Notes under the pieces: model-generated
Told to the model about the DNA's origin: nothing
Databases searched by the model: none
What the model saw: only the letters and a program-made list of their open reading frames with translations
Source of the DNA: Elusimicrobiota bacterium
Lineage (GTDB): Bacteria; Elusimicrobiota; Elusimicrobia; UBA1565; UBA9628
Length of the DNA stretch: 63,391 nt
Direction of reading: 5' to 3'
Assembly: GCA_016212795.1 (NCBI GenBank)
Contig: JACRDT010000044.1
Coordinates: 1 to 63,391, forward strand
Program-made: the position numbers and the translations under genes
Part shown: in pieces, positions 1-8,864 of the stretch
Position numbering within the stretch: position 1 is the first letter of the stretch
How the letters are laid out: each line of letters starts with the position of its first letter

Positions 1-190
1 CATGGTGGCTCATAGCCGACCAGTGGCTGATGGCCGCCGGCTTGACCAGCGACATCGCGATCTCAAACTCGTGAGCCGGCGACACCCCGGGAACGGTGTG
101 GGAAAGTGCGTAGAGACCTCTGCGAAGCGGAACGATCCACTGGCTGCGCCGGAGGTGAAAGAGCGGCTTGAAGCGCCGGGGGCCGGCGTG
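1..190 (-). pseudogene. AbiEi-type antitoxin/regulator fragment, 5'-truncated
   Basis: Reading the minus strand from 190 to the window edge gives 63 open codons with RRGLYAL, EFEIAMSLVKPAAISHW and SAMSHH. This pattern matches AbiEi-family type IV antitoxins (winged-helix transcriptional regulators). There is no ATG, GTG or TTG at the beginning and an in-frame TAG lies at 191-193, inside the arsR promoter, so the N-terminal start region is missing. It also runs off the window, so its C-terminus is unseen. I read it as a decayed remnant cut short where the arsenic operon now begins. A frameshift rather than true truncation is possible. Confidence 0.55.
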
Positions 191-197
191 CTATAAT
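168..197 (+). promoter_or_regulatory. arsR promoter
   Basis: TTGAAG (168-173), an 18-bp spacer and a perfect TATAAT (192-197) lie 30 bp before the arsR ATG. The AT-rich stretch CATATGTCGAATTGTCG just downstream is a plausible ArsR operator, because ArsR proteins usually bind imperfect dyads overlapping or following the -10 box. The operator assignment is inference. Confidence 0.65.
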
Positions 198-227
198 TCG
201 CCATATGTCGAATTGTCGTTCCTATCC

Positions 228-620
228 ATGAAAGCCTTCATGCAGGTCGCCAAGGCCCTGGCCGACGAGAACCGCGTACGCATCCTCATGTCCCTCGACA
301 GCGGCGAGTTGTGCGTCTGCCAGGTCATCCACCTGCTCCGGCTCGCGCCGTCGACCGTCTCCAAGCACATCTCGATCCTGTACCAAGCGGGCCTCGTGGA
401 TTCCCGCAAAACGGGCCGGTGGGTCCACTATCGGATCGCGGACAAGGGAGCGGCCCCGACGGTCTCGGCGGCCATCCGCTGGGTGAGGCGGTGCGTCGAG
501 CGGGCCCCCGGCGTCGCCGAGGACCGCCGGCGCCTCAAGGCCATCCGCGCCATGGACCTCCGCCGGCTCTGCGCGGCCTACCCCGCCCAAGCCCTCGCGG
601 CGCCAGGGTCCCGGCGATGA
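228..620 (+). CDS. arsR: ArsR-family arsenite-responsive repressor
   Basis: This 130-residue winged-helix protein is expected to repress the operon and release DNA when As(III)/Sb(III) binds. The ArsR core is clear: [12 protein letters not shown], then [11 protein letters not shown] with a CVC thiol pair in the recognition-helix region, then [10 protein letters not shown] and the wing RWVHYRI. The CxC pair is the classical ArsR metalloid site. The C-terminal 45 residues are Arg/Ala-rich. The ATG at 228 follows the promoter by 30 bp; a second in-frame Met five codons on is an alternative. The stop overlaps the arsC start (ATGATGG), indicating translational coupling. Confidence 0.9.
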   Translation: MKAFMQVAKALADENRVRILMSLDSGELCVCQVIHLLRLAPSTVSKHISILYQAGLVDSRKTGRWVHYRIADKGAAPTVSAAIRWVRRCVERAPGVAEDRRRLKAIRAMDLRRLCAAYPAQALAAPGSRR

Positions 621-1060
621 TGGACAAGAAGCCCCTCGAGATCCTCTTCCTCTGCAGCGGGAACTCCTGCCGCAGCCAGATGGCGGAAGGCTGGGCCAGG
701 GCTCTCAAGGCCCCGGACATCGAGGCCTATTCCGCCGGCCTGGAGCCCAAGGGGCTCCACCCGCTGGCCGTCCAGGTGATGGCCGAAGCCGGGGTGGACA
801 TCTCTCGCCAGCAGTCCAAGCACGTCAGCACGCTGGCGAGCATCCCCTTCGACCTGGTCGTCACCGTCTGCGACCGCGTCCGGGAGACCTGCCCGCTCCT
901 GCCCACGGCCGCCAAGGTCGTCCACCGGGACTTCGAGGACCCAGCCGCGGCCCAGGGGACGGAGGACGAGGTGCTCGGGGTGTTCCGCCGCGTGCGCGAC
1001 CAGATCCGCGATTTCGTCACAGGCCTGCCGGGAACCCTGGAGAGCGGAGAGCGGACATGA
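617..1060 (+). CDS. arsC: Arsenate reductase, LMW-phosphatase (thioredoxin-coupled) type
   Basis: This 147-residue enzyme should reduce arsenate to arsenite for export by the next gene. The phosphate-loop CX5R motif CSGNSCRSQ near the N-terminus is that of the low-molecular-weight tyrosine phosphatase fold. [12 protein letters not shown] near the middle supplies the Cys pair used by thioredoxin-coupled ArsC enzymes, and a Glu/Asp-rich segment follows. The start overlaps the arsR stop; a second ATG directly follows (620). The stop shares ATGA with acr3. The glutaredoxin-dependent ArsC family is unrelated and is excluded by the CX5R loop. Confidence 0.9.
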   Translation: MMDKKPLEILFLCSGNSCRSQMAEGWARALKAPDIEAYSAGLEPKGLHPLAVQVMAEAGVDISRQQSKHVSTLASIPFDLVVTVCDRVRETCPLLPTAAKVVHRDFEDPAAAQGTEDEVLGVFRRVRDQIRDFVTGLPGTLESGERT

Positions 1061-2118
1061 CCGACGGACCCACGATCGCGTCGAGGCTCTCGTTCCTCGA
1101 CCGCTGGCTGACCCTGTGGATCTTCCTGGCCATGGCCGCCGGCGTAGCCCTGGGCTGGCTCTTCCCGGCCGCCGTGACTTCGTTCAACGCGGCATCCAGC
1201 GTCGGGACCACCTCGATCCCCATCGCCATCGGGCTCATCCTCATGATGTATCCCCCCCTGGCCAAGGTGCGCTATGAGGAACTAGGCCGGGTGTTCGCGG
1301 ACAAGAAGGTGCTGGCGCTCTCCCTCATCCAGAACTGGATCGTCGGCCCCATCCTGATGTTCGTCCTGGCCATCGTCTTCCTGCGGGGCTATCCCGAGTA
1401 CATGATCGGACTCATCATGATCGGCCTGGCGCGCTGCATCGCCATGGTCATCGTCTGGAACGACCTGGCCAAGGGCGACACGGAGTACTGCGCCGGGCTC
1501 GTGGCGTTCAACTCCATCTTCCAGGTCCTCTTCTTCCCGGTCTTCGCCTGGTTCTTCATCACGGTGCTGCCCGCCAAGCTGGGGCTCGCGGGAGCCGTGG
1601 TGGACATCACCATGGGCGAGATCGCCAAGAGCGTCTTCATCTACCTGGGCATCCCCTTCCTGGCGGGGATGGCGACGCGCTTCGCCCTGGTCGCCTCGCG
1701 CGGCAAGGACTGGTACCACGGCCGCTTCATCCCGGCCATCAGCCCCGTCACCTTGATCGCGCTGCTCTTCACCATCGTGGTCATGTTCTCCATCCAGGGC
1801 CGGCGCATCGTGGCCTACCCGCTGGACGTCCTGCGCATCGGCGTGCCGCTGCTGGTCTACTTCGTGATCATGTTCTTCGTCTCGTTCTTCATGAGCCGCC
1901 GCGTCGGGGCGGGCTACCCGGTCGCGTGCACGCTCTCCTTCACGGCCGCCTCCAACAACTTCGAGCTCGCCATCGCGGTGGCCATCGCCACCTTCGGCAT
2001 CGGCCACGGGGCCGCCTTCGCCGCGGTCATCGGCCCGCTCGTGGAGGTGCCGGTGCTCATCGGGCTGGTGAACGTGGCGCTGCTCCTGCGCGGGCGGCTC
2101 TTCGGGGGGACATCCTGA
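1057..2118 (+). CDS. acr3: Arsenite efflux permease Acr3
   Basis: This 353-residue polytopic membrane protein of the bile-acid/arsenite/riboflavin transporter (BART) superfamily extrudes As(III). It has about ten hydrophobic helices. The Acr3 signature [19 protein letters not shown] contains the conserved helix-4 Cys, and [16 protein letters not shown] is the conserved helix-9 region. Length is normal. It is the last gene of arsRC-acr3, coupled to arsC by ATGA, and converges on the next gene with 36 bp between the stops. No arsA or arsD is present. Confidence 0.92.
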   Translation: MTDGPTIASRLSFLDRWLTLWIFLAMAAGVALGWLFPAAVTSFNAASSVGTTSIPIAIGLILMMYPPLAKVRYEELGRVFADKKVLALSLIQNWIVGPILMFVLAIVFLRGYPEYMIGLIMIGLARCIAMVIVWNDLAKGDTEYCAGLVAFNSIFQVLFFPVFAWFFITVLPAKLGLAGAVVDITMGEIAKSVFIYLGIPFLAGMATRFALVASRGKDWYHGRFIPAISPVTLIALLFTIVVMFSIQGRRIVAYPLDVLRIGVPLLVYFVIMFFVSFFMSRRVGAGYPVACTLSFTAASNNFELAIAVAIATFGIGHGAAFAAVIGPLVEVPVLIGLVNVALLLRGRLFGGTS

Positions 2119-2154
2119 AGACGCCAAGCTCGACCAAGACGCGTCGCGCCGCCG

Positions 2155-3519
2155 CTACCGCAGGACGAGACGCACCTGCCGCTCGCTCAAGGTGCCCCGA
2201 AGCGACAGGTCGAAGGAAGCCCCGGCCTCGCCCGCGACGGCGTCGAGCATCTCGTCGAGGCTCTTGCCCGCCAGGGGGGCCCCGCCGATGCGCGTGATGA
2301 GGTCGCCGGGCGCGATGCCCGCCTTCTGGGCCGGGTAGCCGTCGAACACCCTGTCGACCCGGGCGCCCTTGGGGTCCTCCTTGATGACCATGCCGGCCAG
2401 CCCCGAAACGGGCTTGATGGCCTTGCGGAACGCCTCCTCCACCTTGCCCGCCCGGATGCGGCCGGAGGAGAACTCGGCCGCGATGAACCTGTTGTAGTCG
2501 AAGCCCTGGAGCCCTCCCTGGCGGCGCGCCAGGGCGTCGTAGAGGACCGCGGCCAACGGCACCCCGCCTTTCTGCGACCTCTCCGAGAAGTACAGCAGCT
2601 TCATGGAGCGCAGGTTGCGCGCCGGGGAGGCCAAGCCGAGCTTGAGCAGCGCGAAGCGCGCCGCGGCCTCGACGAACTCCTCCTCCTTGCCCTCGCCGAA
2701 CTCGCCGTAGACGCGGTCCCACGCCTCGCGGTAGAAAGGGTCCCCGTCCGCCAGCCTCTTCAGAGCGTCGAGGTTCTCCTTGCCTGGGTTGAACTTATGC
2801 AGGAACTCGTGGGCCAGGAGCCAGGCCAACGACCCCTTCTGCGTGCCCCAGCCCACGGCGAAGCCGCTCAGCTGGAAGCTCATGGGGTTGGAGAAGACCA
2901 GGACGCTGATGCGCAGCTTGCGGCCCGGCGCCTTCCTGCCGGCGAAGGCCTCCAGCAGGTCCGCGAGCCTGCCGGCGTCGACGCGGAAGAGCGCGACCTC
3001 CAGGAGCCTGCGGGTCTCCTGCAGGACGTCCCCGTACTTCCTGTCGCGCATGGCCAGGAAGCCGCTCTTGGCGAGGAAGCCGAGGATCGTTCTCACCTCG
3101 TCGGGCCGGGCCTCGAGGTCGCGCAGGACGCCTTCGTAGGCAGGCTCGTCGAGGCCGGCGCGGATGTCCCGCGCCAGGGACTTGGGGTCGTCGAAGCGCT
3201 TGAGCACGGCGGCCAGGGAGTCCTCCGGGATGGCCGAGAGGAGATACGCCAGCTGGATGCCCCGGCCGGACCAACGCTCCAGGGCCTTGGCGGCGGCGGG
3301 GTCCGCCGCGAACTTGGCGCGCCACTCCTTGCGCACGGACCGCCACGGCTCGCTGAAGCGGGGGTCGTCGGAGATGGCGTTGAGGAAGACCGCGGCGTCG
3401 AGCTTCTCGGAGAACCCGATCTCGAAGGAGGCCGGCGCGGCAGAGCCCGCGGGCAAGCCCGCGGCCTGGACCGCCGTCCAACAGGTCCACGCCGCCAGCA
3501 GGAACGCGGCGCCGGTCAC
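2155..3519 (-). CDS. Secreted HExxH metallopeptidase-like protein with C-terminal PDZ domain
   Basis: This 454-residue protein begins with a probable signal peptide (hydrophobic residues 4-20, AQ/AAG-type cleavage region). The middle is helical and charged. LLAHEFLHKFNP at residues 235-245 holds HExxH (237-241), the zinc motif of many metallopeptidases. PDZ features occupy roughly 375-454 (GYPAQKAGIAPGDLITRIGG), as in HtrA/CtpA-like substrate-binding domains. The start is GTG with GGGAGG about 7 nt upstream; the only upstream ATG is in another frame. The third zinc ligand and exact family are not recognisable, so peptidase activity is inference. It converges on acr3. Confidence 0.7.
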   Translation of the reverse strand: MTGAAFLLAAWTCWTAVQAAGLPAGSAAPASFEIGFSEKLDAAVFLNAISDDPRFSEPWRSVRKEWRAKFAADPAAAKALERWSGRGIQLAYLLSAIPEDSLAAVLKRFDDPKSLARDIRAGLDEPAYEGVLRDLEARPDEVRTILGFLAKSGFLAMRDRKYGDVLQETRRLLEVALFRVDAGRLADLLEAFAGRKAPGRKLRISVLVFSNPMSFQLSGFAVGWGTQKGSLAWLLAHEFLHKFNPGKENLDALKRLADGDPFYREAWDRVYGEFGEGKEEEFVEAAARFALLKLGLASPARNLRSMKLLYFSERSQKGGVPLAAVLYDALARRQGGLQGFDYNRFIAAEFSSGRIRAGKVEEAFRKAIKPVSGLAGMVIKEDPKGARVDRVFDGYPAQKAGIAPGDLITRIGGAPLAGKSLDEMLDAVAGEAGASFDLSLRGTLSERQVRLVLR

Positions 3520-3663
3520 GGGGCCCCCTCCCGAGGGACGACGGCCGGCGGGAGCGATGACGCGGGATTCATGGGCAACCTCGCTTGCACGTCAAGATAG
3601 TACCAAACCTGGCCGGGCCAGGACACCCTTCCTCGGCCGGGAACCACCCTCCGGGCGAATTGC

Positions 3664-3669
3664 TATCAT
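3664..3669 (+). promoter_or_regulatory. -10-like box TATCAT just before the transporter start
   Basis: TATCAT lies 8 nt before the ATG at 3678, with no Shine-Dalgarno between them. Transcription would start at or within a couple of bases of the ATG. No good -35 is seen. Confidence 0.4.
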
Positions 3670-3677
3670 ACCGCGGC

Positions 3678-6600
3678 ATGGAGCGGTCCGCGCCGTCGCC
3701 CCGAGGCGTCATCAGCAGGGTCTTCGAGGATGTCTTCCACATCCGGCCCGACGAGTTCAAGCTCGTCCAGGGGTTCTTCCTCTATTTCTTCCTCATCGGC
3801 ATGGGGTACACGGCGGGGGCCACGGCGGGAGAGACCCTGTTCCTGGCCCGCCTGGGCTCCGAGGCCGCCGAGCGCCTCCTGCCGTGGGTGTACATGGGCG
3901 TCGCGGTCGCCACCGTGGCCATCACGCTCCTCTACGACCGTCTCGAGCGCCGCTGTTCCCGCATCCGCCTCATCGTGGGCGCCCAGGCGGGGCTGGCGCT
4001 CTCGCTCCTGGCGTTCCGGGCCGCCGTGCTCACCGGCCACACCGCGGCGTACTTCGGGCTCGCCGTGTGGGTCGAAGCGGTCGACCTCTTCGGCATCACC
4101 CTCTTCTTCTCCTACGCGGGCGACTTCTTCACGACCCGCGACGCCCGCCGCCTCTACGGCTACATCACGGGCGGCATGGCCGTCGGCATCCTCTCGTCGG
4201 GCTACCTGGTCGGCCCCATCGTGAGCCTGGTCAAGACCGAGGGGCTCCTCTACCTCTGCGCCGCGCTCCAGCTCGGCTGCGCCGCCGTCTGCCTGTGGAT
4301 CTCGCGCGTCGGGGTCCCCCTCGACCATCAAGACGAGGACGACGAGGGCTCGGCCGTCCCGCTGCGCTGCGTCTTCTCGAGCGACTTCATCCGCCTGGCC
4401 TTCGTCCTGGTCATCCTCTGCTCGGTCTGCACGGTGATGGTGGACTACGAGATGAAGATCGTGGCCAGCCGCACCATGGCCGAGGAGGCGATGGCCGTCT
4501 GGTTCGCCAAGTTCTACGGCGCCATGGGCGTGGCCTCGTTCTTCGTCCAGTTCCTCCTGGTCGGCTGGCTGCTCAACCGCTTCGGCATCATCAGGAGCCT
4601 CCTGGTCATGCCGAGCCTGCTCATCCTGAGCAGCGCCGCGGCGGCCGTCCGGCCGACGCTCTTGATGGCCGCCGCCTCCAACTTCATCCTTCTCACGTTC
4701 TCCGAGACCCTGGAGCTGCCCGCCGAAGAGCTCCTCTTCCTGCCCCTGCACCGCAGGCTCCGGCTCAGGGCCCAGGCCCTGCTCGACGGGGCGGTCCAGC
4801 CCCTGGGGCACGGGGTGGGAGGCATGCTCCTCGTCGCCCTGGCCGCGCTGAGCGTCAAGGTCGAGCAGGTGGCCCTGCTCGTCGTCGCCTCGGCCGTCCT
4901 CTGGGTCGTCGTCATCCTTCGCGTCCGGCCGAAGTACCAGCAGGCCCTCGAGGCCTCGCTGCGCCGGCAGGTCCTGGGCCCCGTGGACCTCGAAGCCCTC
5001 ATGAGCCGCCCGGACAGCAGGGTCGTCGCGCGCGAGCTCATGGCCTCCGGGTCCGCGGAACGGCAGCTTGCCGCCCTGGACCTGCTGGAAAGCCGCGCCC
5101 TGGGGGACTGCGAGCGGGACGTGGCCAAGCTCGCGGCCTGCGAGCATGAGAGGGTCGCGGTCCGGGCTTTGACGCTCCTGGCCGAGCACGGGACCCCGGA
5201 CAGCCTCCCCGCGGTCCGGCGGGCCCTCGACGCCCCGCCCCTCGCCGTCAGGCGGGCGTCGCTCCTGGCGCTCTGCCAGCTCGGAGGCGAGGAGGCCTTC
5301 CCCGACGCCGCCCGCTTCCTCGACGCGCCCGAGGCGCCGCTGCGCACCGCCGCCCTGCTGGGCCTCGCGCGCCGCGGCGGCTTCGACGGGGCGCTCCTGG
5401 CCTACCCCAGGCTCGACGCCATGCTCCAGAGCCCGGAGGCGCCCGTCCGGGTCGAGGCCGCCAGGCTCCTGGGCAACATCGGGCTCCGGGGCACGACGAG
5501 GGTCCTCGAGCGCCTGCTGGCGGACGCCGCGCCCGAGGTCCGCGGCGAGGCCCTGGCCGCGGCCAAGGCCTTGCGCAACCCGGCGCTCGTGCCCCTCATC
5601 GTCGCCCAGCTCGACGACAGCCGCCAGCGTCCCCTGGCGATGCAGGCCCTGGACGTCATGCCCCCGGACGCCGTGCCGGAGCTCGCGCGGGCGCTGCAGC
5701 ACGAGGACGCGCGCTACTCCCGCAAAGGGATCATCGCCCACGCCCTCGGGAGCATCGGAGGCATCGAGGCCGCCAGGCTCCTCTGGGGCCTCATCGCGCC
5801 CGACAAGGAGCTCGACCTGCGCCTGGCCGCGGCGAGGGCGCTGCGGCGCCTGAAGGCCGCCCAGGGCCTCCAGGGCCTGGCCCTCGATGGGTTCGACGCC
5901 ATCCTCGAGGCCCTGCGCGGCCAGGCCGCGCTGCTCCAGGAAGGCCGCCGCCAGCTCGATGGCGCCTCGCAGGCCGCGGTCTTCCTCGCCGACCACGCGC
6001 GCCTCCGGCTCGACCTCGCGCTCTCGCTCCTGGCCCTTCGCTACGACGCGCAGAAGCTGGGCAGGATCGAGCACCATCTCTTCGGGCCCAACGAGGCGCT
6101 GCGCGCCAACGCCCTCGAGCTGTTGGAATCCATGCTGCCGCGGCCGACGGCGGAGCGGCTCATCCCCCTCGTCTCGGGCCAGGCCCGGCGCGAGGCGGAC
6201 GGGCCCGCGCCGGGGCTCTCGGCCGAGACGGCCGAGCGGCTGCTGCGAGCCGACGCCTGGACCCGCGCCGTCGTCGTTTTCCACATGACCCGCGGCGGCC
6301 CCCCGCCGGCCGCCCTCGGAGGAAGGACCATGACCGACGAAGACATCCGTCTCCACAAAGTCGTGACGACCGTCTCGTTCCTGAAGCAGGTCGCGCTCTT
6401 CAAGAGCGTCCCGGCCAACTTCCTCGCGAGCGTCGCGTCGCTCATGGAGGAGCGGCACCTCTACGCCGGGGAGACCCTGTTCGCCGAGGGCGACGCCGGC
6501 GATTCCATCTACCTCATCTGCGAGGGCCGCGTCCGCATCATGGCCGGCGGCAAGGAAGCGGCCGAGCTGGGCCCGCGCGACCACATCGGGGAGATGTCCC

Positions 6601-6770
6601 TCCTCGACGGCCAGCCGCGCTCGGCCACGGCGGTCGTGGCCCAGGACGCGCGCCTCCTGCGCCTGGGCGGGGAGAGCTTCCGCCACCTGCTGGTCGCGCA
6701 CCCCGGCTTCGCCATGGCCCTGCTGGAGTCCCTGGCCGGGCGCCTGCGGGAGATGACGAAGGACGCCTGA
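3678..6770 (+). CDS. NTT/TlcA-like membrane transporter fused to HEAT repeats and a cyclic-nucleotide-binding domain
   Basis: This 1030-residue, three-part protein has a membrane domain at about residues 25-430 with a dozen hydrophobic helices. Its opening (FKLVQGFFLYFFLIGMGYT, ETLFLARLG) resembles ATP/ADP translocase-like MFS proteins. Residues 440-900 are Ala/Leu-rich helical HEAT-type repeats (ELARALQHEDARYSRKG, AARALRRL). Residues 920-1025 are a cNMP-binding domain with FKSVP, GDSIYLICEGRVRI and the phosphate-binding cassette IGEMSLLDGQPRSATA. Substrate cannot be inferred; regulation by cAMP, cGMP or a dinucleotide is plausible. ATG at 3678 was chosen for the N-terminal homology and the -10-like box just upstream. 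Confidence 0.8.
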   Translation: MERSAPSPRGVISRVFEDVFHIRPDEFKLVQGFFLYFFLIGMGYTAGATAGETLFLARLGSEAAERLLPWVYMGVAVATVAITLLYDRLERRCSRIRLIVGAQAGLALSLLAFRAAVLTGHTAAYFGLAVWVEAVDLFGITLFFSYAGDFFTTRDARRLYGYITGGMAVGILSSGYLVGPIVSLVKTEGLLYLCAALQLGCAAVCLWISRVGVPLDHQDEDDEGSAVPLRCVFSSDFIRLAFVLVILCSVCTVMVDYEMKIVASRTMAEEAMAVWFAKFYGAMGVASFFVQFLLVGWLLNRFGIIRSLLVMPSLLILSSAAAAVRPTLLMAAASNFILLTFSETLELPAEELLFLPLHRRLRLRAQALLDGAVQPLGHGVGGMLLVALAALSVKVEQVALLVVASAVLWVVVILRVRPKYQQALEASLRRQVLGPVDLEALMSRPDSRVVARELMASGSAERQLAALDLLESRALGDCERDVAKLAACEHERVAVRALTLLAEHGTPDSLPAVRRALDAPPLAVRRASLLALCQLGGEEAFPDAARFLDAPEAPLRTAALLGLARRGGFDGALLAYPRLDAMLQSPEAPVRVEAARLLGNIGLRGTTRVLERLLADAAPEVRGEALAAAKALRNPALVPLIVAQLDDSRQRPLAMQALDVMPPDAVPELARALQHEDARYSRKGIIAHALGSIGGIEAARLLWGLIAPDKELDLRLAAARALRRLKAAQGLQGLALDGFDAILEALRGQAALLQEGRRQLDGASQAAVFLADHARLRLDLALSLLALRYDAQKLGRIEHHLFGPNEALRANALELLESMLPRPTAERLIPLVSGQARREADGPAPGLSAETAERLLRADAWTRAVVVFHMTRGGPPPAALGGRTMTDEDIRLHKVVTTVSFLKQVALFKSVPANFLASVASLMEERHLYAGETLFAEGDAGDSIYLICEGRVRIMAGGKEAAELGPRDHIGEMSLLDGQPRSATAVVAQDARLLRLGGESFRHLLVAHPGFAMALLESLAGRLREMTKDA

Positions 6771-6788
6771 CGAGCCCCTGGGAGGCGG

Positions 6789-7472
6789 TCAGGCCTCGGC
6801 GGGGTCGGAACGCCACAACCAGACGAAGATGGCGTGGCGCAGGCGCCGGTACGGCCGCCTGAACCAGCGGCGCTCCAGCCGGTAGACCGCGTAGGTGATG
6901 AAGTAGGCGGCGAAGACGTCGATGGAGTAGTGCAGCCTCGAGCACAGCACGGTCATGGCCATCAGCACCGACAGCCCCAGGAAGGTCCAGCCGACCCACC
7001 GCTCCCGGAACACGAGGTAGCCCAGGTACGGCATGGCCGTGTGCGCCGAGAAGAACAGGTCATGCTTGAAGTTCAAGTAGCGTCCGACGTTCTGGTAGAC
7101 CCAGCCTTCATGGGCGAGGAGAGCGCCCTTGGGCACGTGCATGGGCGTCAGGATGATGAAGAAGCTGCGCAGCAGGATCAGGAGCGCGTAGAGCCACAGG
7201 ATGTGCGCCGCCCGGTGGCGCTCGAACCAGAACCCCGCCGCGAACACCCAGGCCAGGAAGAGGGCGAACCCCCACACGAAGACGATCCTCATGTCCACCA
7301 GAGGGAGGTGCCTCAAGAGGAGGTCGGGCAGGGGCCGCGCGAGCTCGCCTTGGACGTCGGCGAGCTTCCCCGCGTAGTAGTTGACGCAGATGGCGCCGAG
7401 CAGCCCGCCGAAGGCCACGGCCGTCTCCACGACCCTGGCGGGGGTGAGGCGTTGGCGTTCCCAGGGGTTCAT
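6789..7472 (-). CDS. PAP2_C / sphingomyelin-synthase-like membrane phosphatase or phosphotransferase
   Basis: This 227-residue integral membrane protein has about six hydrophobic helices. FSAHTAMPYLG (His144) and RLHYSIDVFAAYFIT (His181, Asp185) form the His-His-Asp arrangement of PAP2_C proteins related to sphingomyelin synthase and inositol-phosphoceramide synthase. It probably acts on lipid phosphates or headgroups at the membrane; the substrate is unknown. It lies 1 bp downstream of the 308-residue protein gene on the same strand, so co-transcription with that gene and the 131-residue protein gene is likely. Confidence 0.75.
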   Translation of the reverse strand: MNPWERQRLTPARVVETAVAFGGLLGAICVNYYAGKLADVQGELARPLPDLLLRHLPLVDMRIVFVWGFALFLAWVFAAGFWFERHRAAHILWLYALLILLRSFFIILTPMHVPKGALLAHEGWVYQNVGRYLNFKHDLFFSAHTAMPYLGYLVFRERWVGWTFLGLSVLMAMTVLCSRLHYSIDVFAAYFITYAVYRLERRWFRRPYRRLRHAIFVWLWRSDPAEA

Positions 7473-7473
7473 G

Positions 7474-8400
7474 TCATCTCGGGGAGCCGCACGGGCCCGC
7501 CGTGACGCGGCAAGCCCTGGGGTCCCGCATGCCCCGTTCCTCGCCGACCCGGCAGCCCGCGCCTTCGTAGGGGGTCATCGCGACCTCCAGCCTGGAGTTC
7601 ATCCTCATGTGCAGGCGCACCGGGGCGGCGTCCTGGCTGTCGACGACGACCTCCTTCTCCCGCGTCTTGTCGGGGTTCCACGCCGCGATGCGCACCTTGT
7701 GCCGGCACGCGCTCGAGGCCGAGACCGTGGCCACCACGTCCTGCTCCGTGTAGGAGGTCACGTGGGCCCCCTGGACCTTGAAGAGGCCGCTCAGGCATAC
7801 CACCGCGTCGTCGAAGTCGTTGTCCGAGCCTTCCATCGTGTCCTCGAAGCCCACCCCGACCTGCTGGGCGACCCCGGCGACCCTCTTGCGCGGGCTGAGC
7901 GCGACGAAGTTGGACAGGGGCCGGAACACGGCCGCGGGCCTGCCCGCGGGGTTGCCCGCGGTCCGCGCCGCCGGGGCGCTCCGGGGCTCGTCGCGGCGGG
8001 CAGGGCCGGCCGAGGCCGCGCCGTCGTCCCCGGACGGCGCCGTCTCGGCCGGCTCGGCCGCCGCAGGCCCGTAGGGCACCAGCGGCTCCAGGTCGCTCCG
8101 ATCCGCCGACGTCTTCCCCGTCGGCGCCTGCGACACGCGGCTCTCCGAGGGTATCCTCGCGCCCGTCGCGCCGGCGGCGCCGGAGGGCGGCGCAGCGAGA
8201 GCCGCGGCCGCCTTGGGCGCGGACGCGGGCCGCGGCGGCGCCATCCGCCGCATCCCCCGCAACAGCACGGCGCAGGACAGCCCCGCCACGAAGACGGCCG
8301 TCGCCGCGGCCGCGGCTCGCCGCTTGCCGAGCGCCGAGGCCTTGCGGCGCTCGTCGCTGCCCGGCTCCAGGATCGGCAGGGACTCGTTCTCGTCTTCCAT
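7474..8400 (-). CDS. Membrane-anchored protein with DUF4114-like C-terminal domain
   Basis: This 308-residue protein has an acidic cytoplasmic N-terminus, one transmembrane helix (about residues 30-50) and a low-complexity Ala/Pro/Arg linker to about residue 155. A compact C-terminal domain follows, with VGFEDTMEGSDNDFDDAVV. The F-E-D-x(n)-D-x-D-F-D-D-x-V-V pattern resembles DUF4114, a domain of secreted Ca-binding-type proteins. Five Cys residues lie in the C-terminal half. It is probably a type II membrane protein with an exported beta domain. It sits between the 131-residue protein and the PAP2_C protein; function is unknown. Confidence 0.6.
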   Translation of the reverse strand: MEDENESLPILEPGSDERRKASALGKRRAAAAATAVFVAGLSCAVLLRGMRRMAPPRPASAPKAAAALAAPPSGAAGATGARIPSESRVSQAPTGKTSADRSDLEPLVPYGPAAAEPAETAPSGDDGAASAGPARRDEPRSAPAARTAGNPAGRPAAVFRPLSNFVALSPRKRVAGVAQQVGVGFEDTMEGSDNDFDDAVVCLSGLFKVQGAHVTSYTEQDVVATVSASSACRHKVRIAAWNPDKTREKEVVVDSQDAAPVRLHMRMNSRLEVAMTPYEGAGCRVGEERGMRDPRACRVTAGPCGSPR

Positions 8401-8409
8401 CGGGGCCTT

Positions 8410-8805
8410 TCAGCGGGCCTTCTTGGCCGCCCGCTCCCGGCGCGCTCCCTCCACCTCGCCGAACGAGGTGCGGCGGGTGTCCATCGTGTTGAAATCGGTC
8501 CTGCTCCGTTCCTCCAGGTTCTTCGCCGCCCCAAGCCCGGCATCCTGGGCGGGACCGACCGGACCCTGCAGGGTGACCTGCCGCAGCAAGCGTCCGGCCG
8601 GGCGGGCTCCCGGCGCGCCCGCCGCCGCGGGCCCGGGGGACCCCCGCAGCCTCCTCAGCGGCGCCCTCAGCAGCAGCGCGATGAGGGCCGCCCCCAGGGC
8701 GAGGCAGCCCAGCGCCACCGCCGCGCGCCTGAAGGCCCGCGTCATCCTCTCCCGCAACGAGGTCGGCAGCGGGGTGTAGCCCGGACCGCCCGAGTCGATG
8801 CCCAT
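8410..8805 (-). CDS. Small single-pass membrane protein, unknown
   Basis: This 131-residue protein has a basic N-terminus (LRERMTRAFRR), one transmembrane helix at about 28-48 and a Gly/Ala/Pro then charged C-terminal tail. I recognise no family. It is first in a three-gene minus-strand set with the DUF4114-like and PAP2_C genes (9 bp and 1 bp spacing). The ATG at 8805 is preceded by AGGACAGG and, 8 nt upstream, by TATAGT (8814-8819 on the complement). Confidence 0.5.
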   Translation of the reverse strand: MGIDSGGPGYTPLPTSLRERMTRAFRRAAVALGCLALGAALIALLLRAPLRRLRGSPGPAAAGAPGARPAGRLLRQVTLQGPVGPAQDAGLGAAKNLEERSRTDFNTMDTRRTSFGEVEGARRERAAKKAR

Positions 8806-8813
8806 CCTGTCCT

Positions 8814-8819
8814 ACTATA
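8814..8819 (-). promoter_or_regulatory. -10-like box TATAGT 8 nt before the 8805 start
   Basis: TATAGT on the minus strand is so close to the ATG that the predicted mRNA would have almost no leader. It shares a 45-bp intergenic region with the divergent XdhC-like gene. Confidence 0.4.
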
Positions 8820-8864
8820 TCTCCGGGCCCCCGCGTTGTCAACATGCTAGAATCTCTCTCGTCC

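Noticed and set aside
311..616. A longer arsC start inside arsR
   Set aside because: The upstream in-frame extension is a shadow of arsR; ArsC homology begins at 617.
3666..6701. A ~1000-codon open frame antisense to the NTT-HEAT-cNMP gene
   Set aside because: It is a high-GC mirror frame; the translation is compositionally biased (Gly/Asp/Glu/Arg) with no motifs, while the sense strand has three clear domains.
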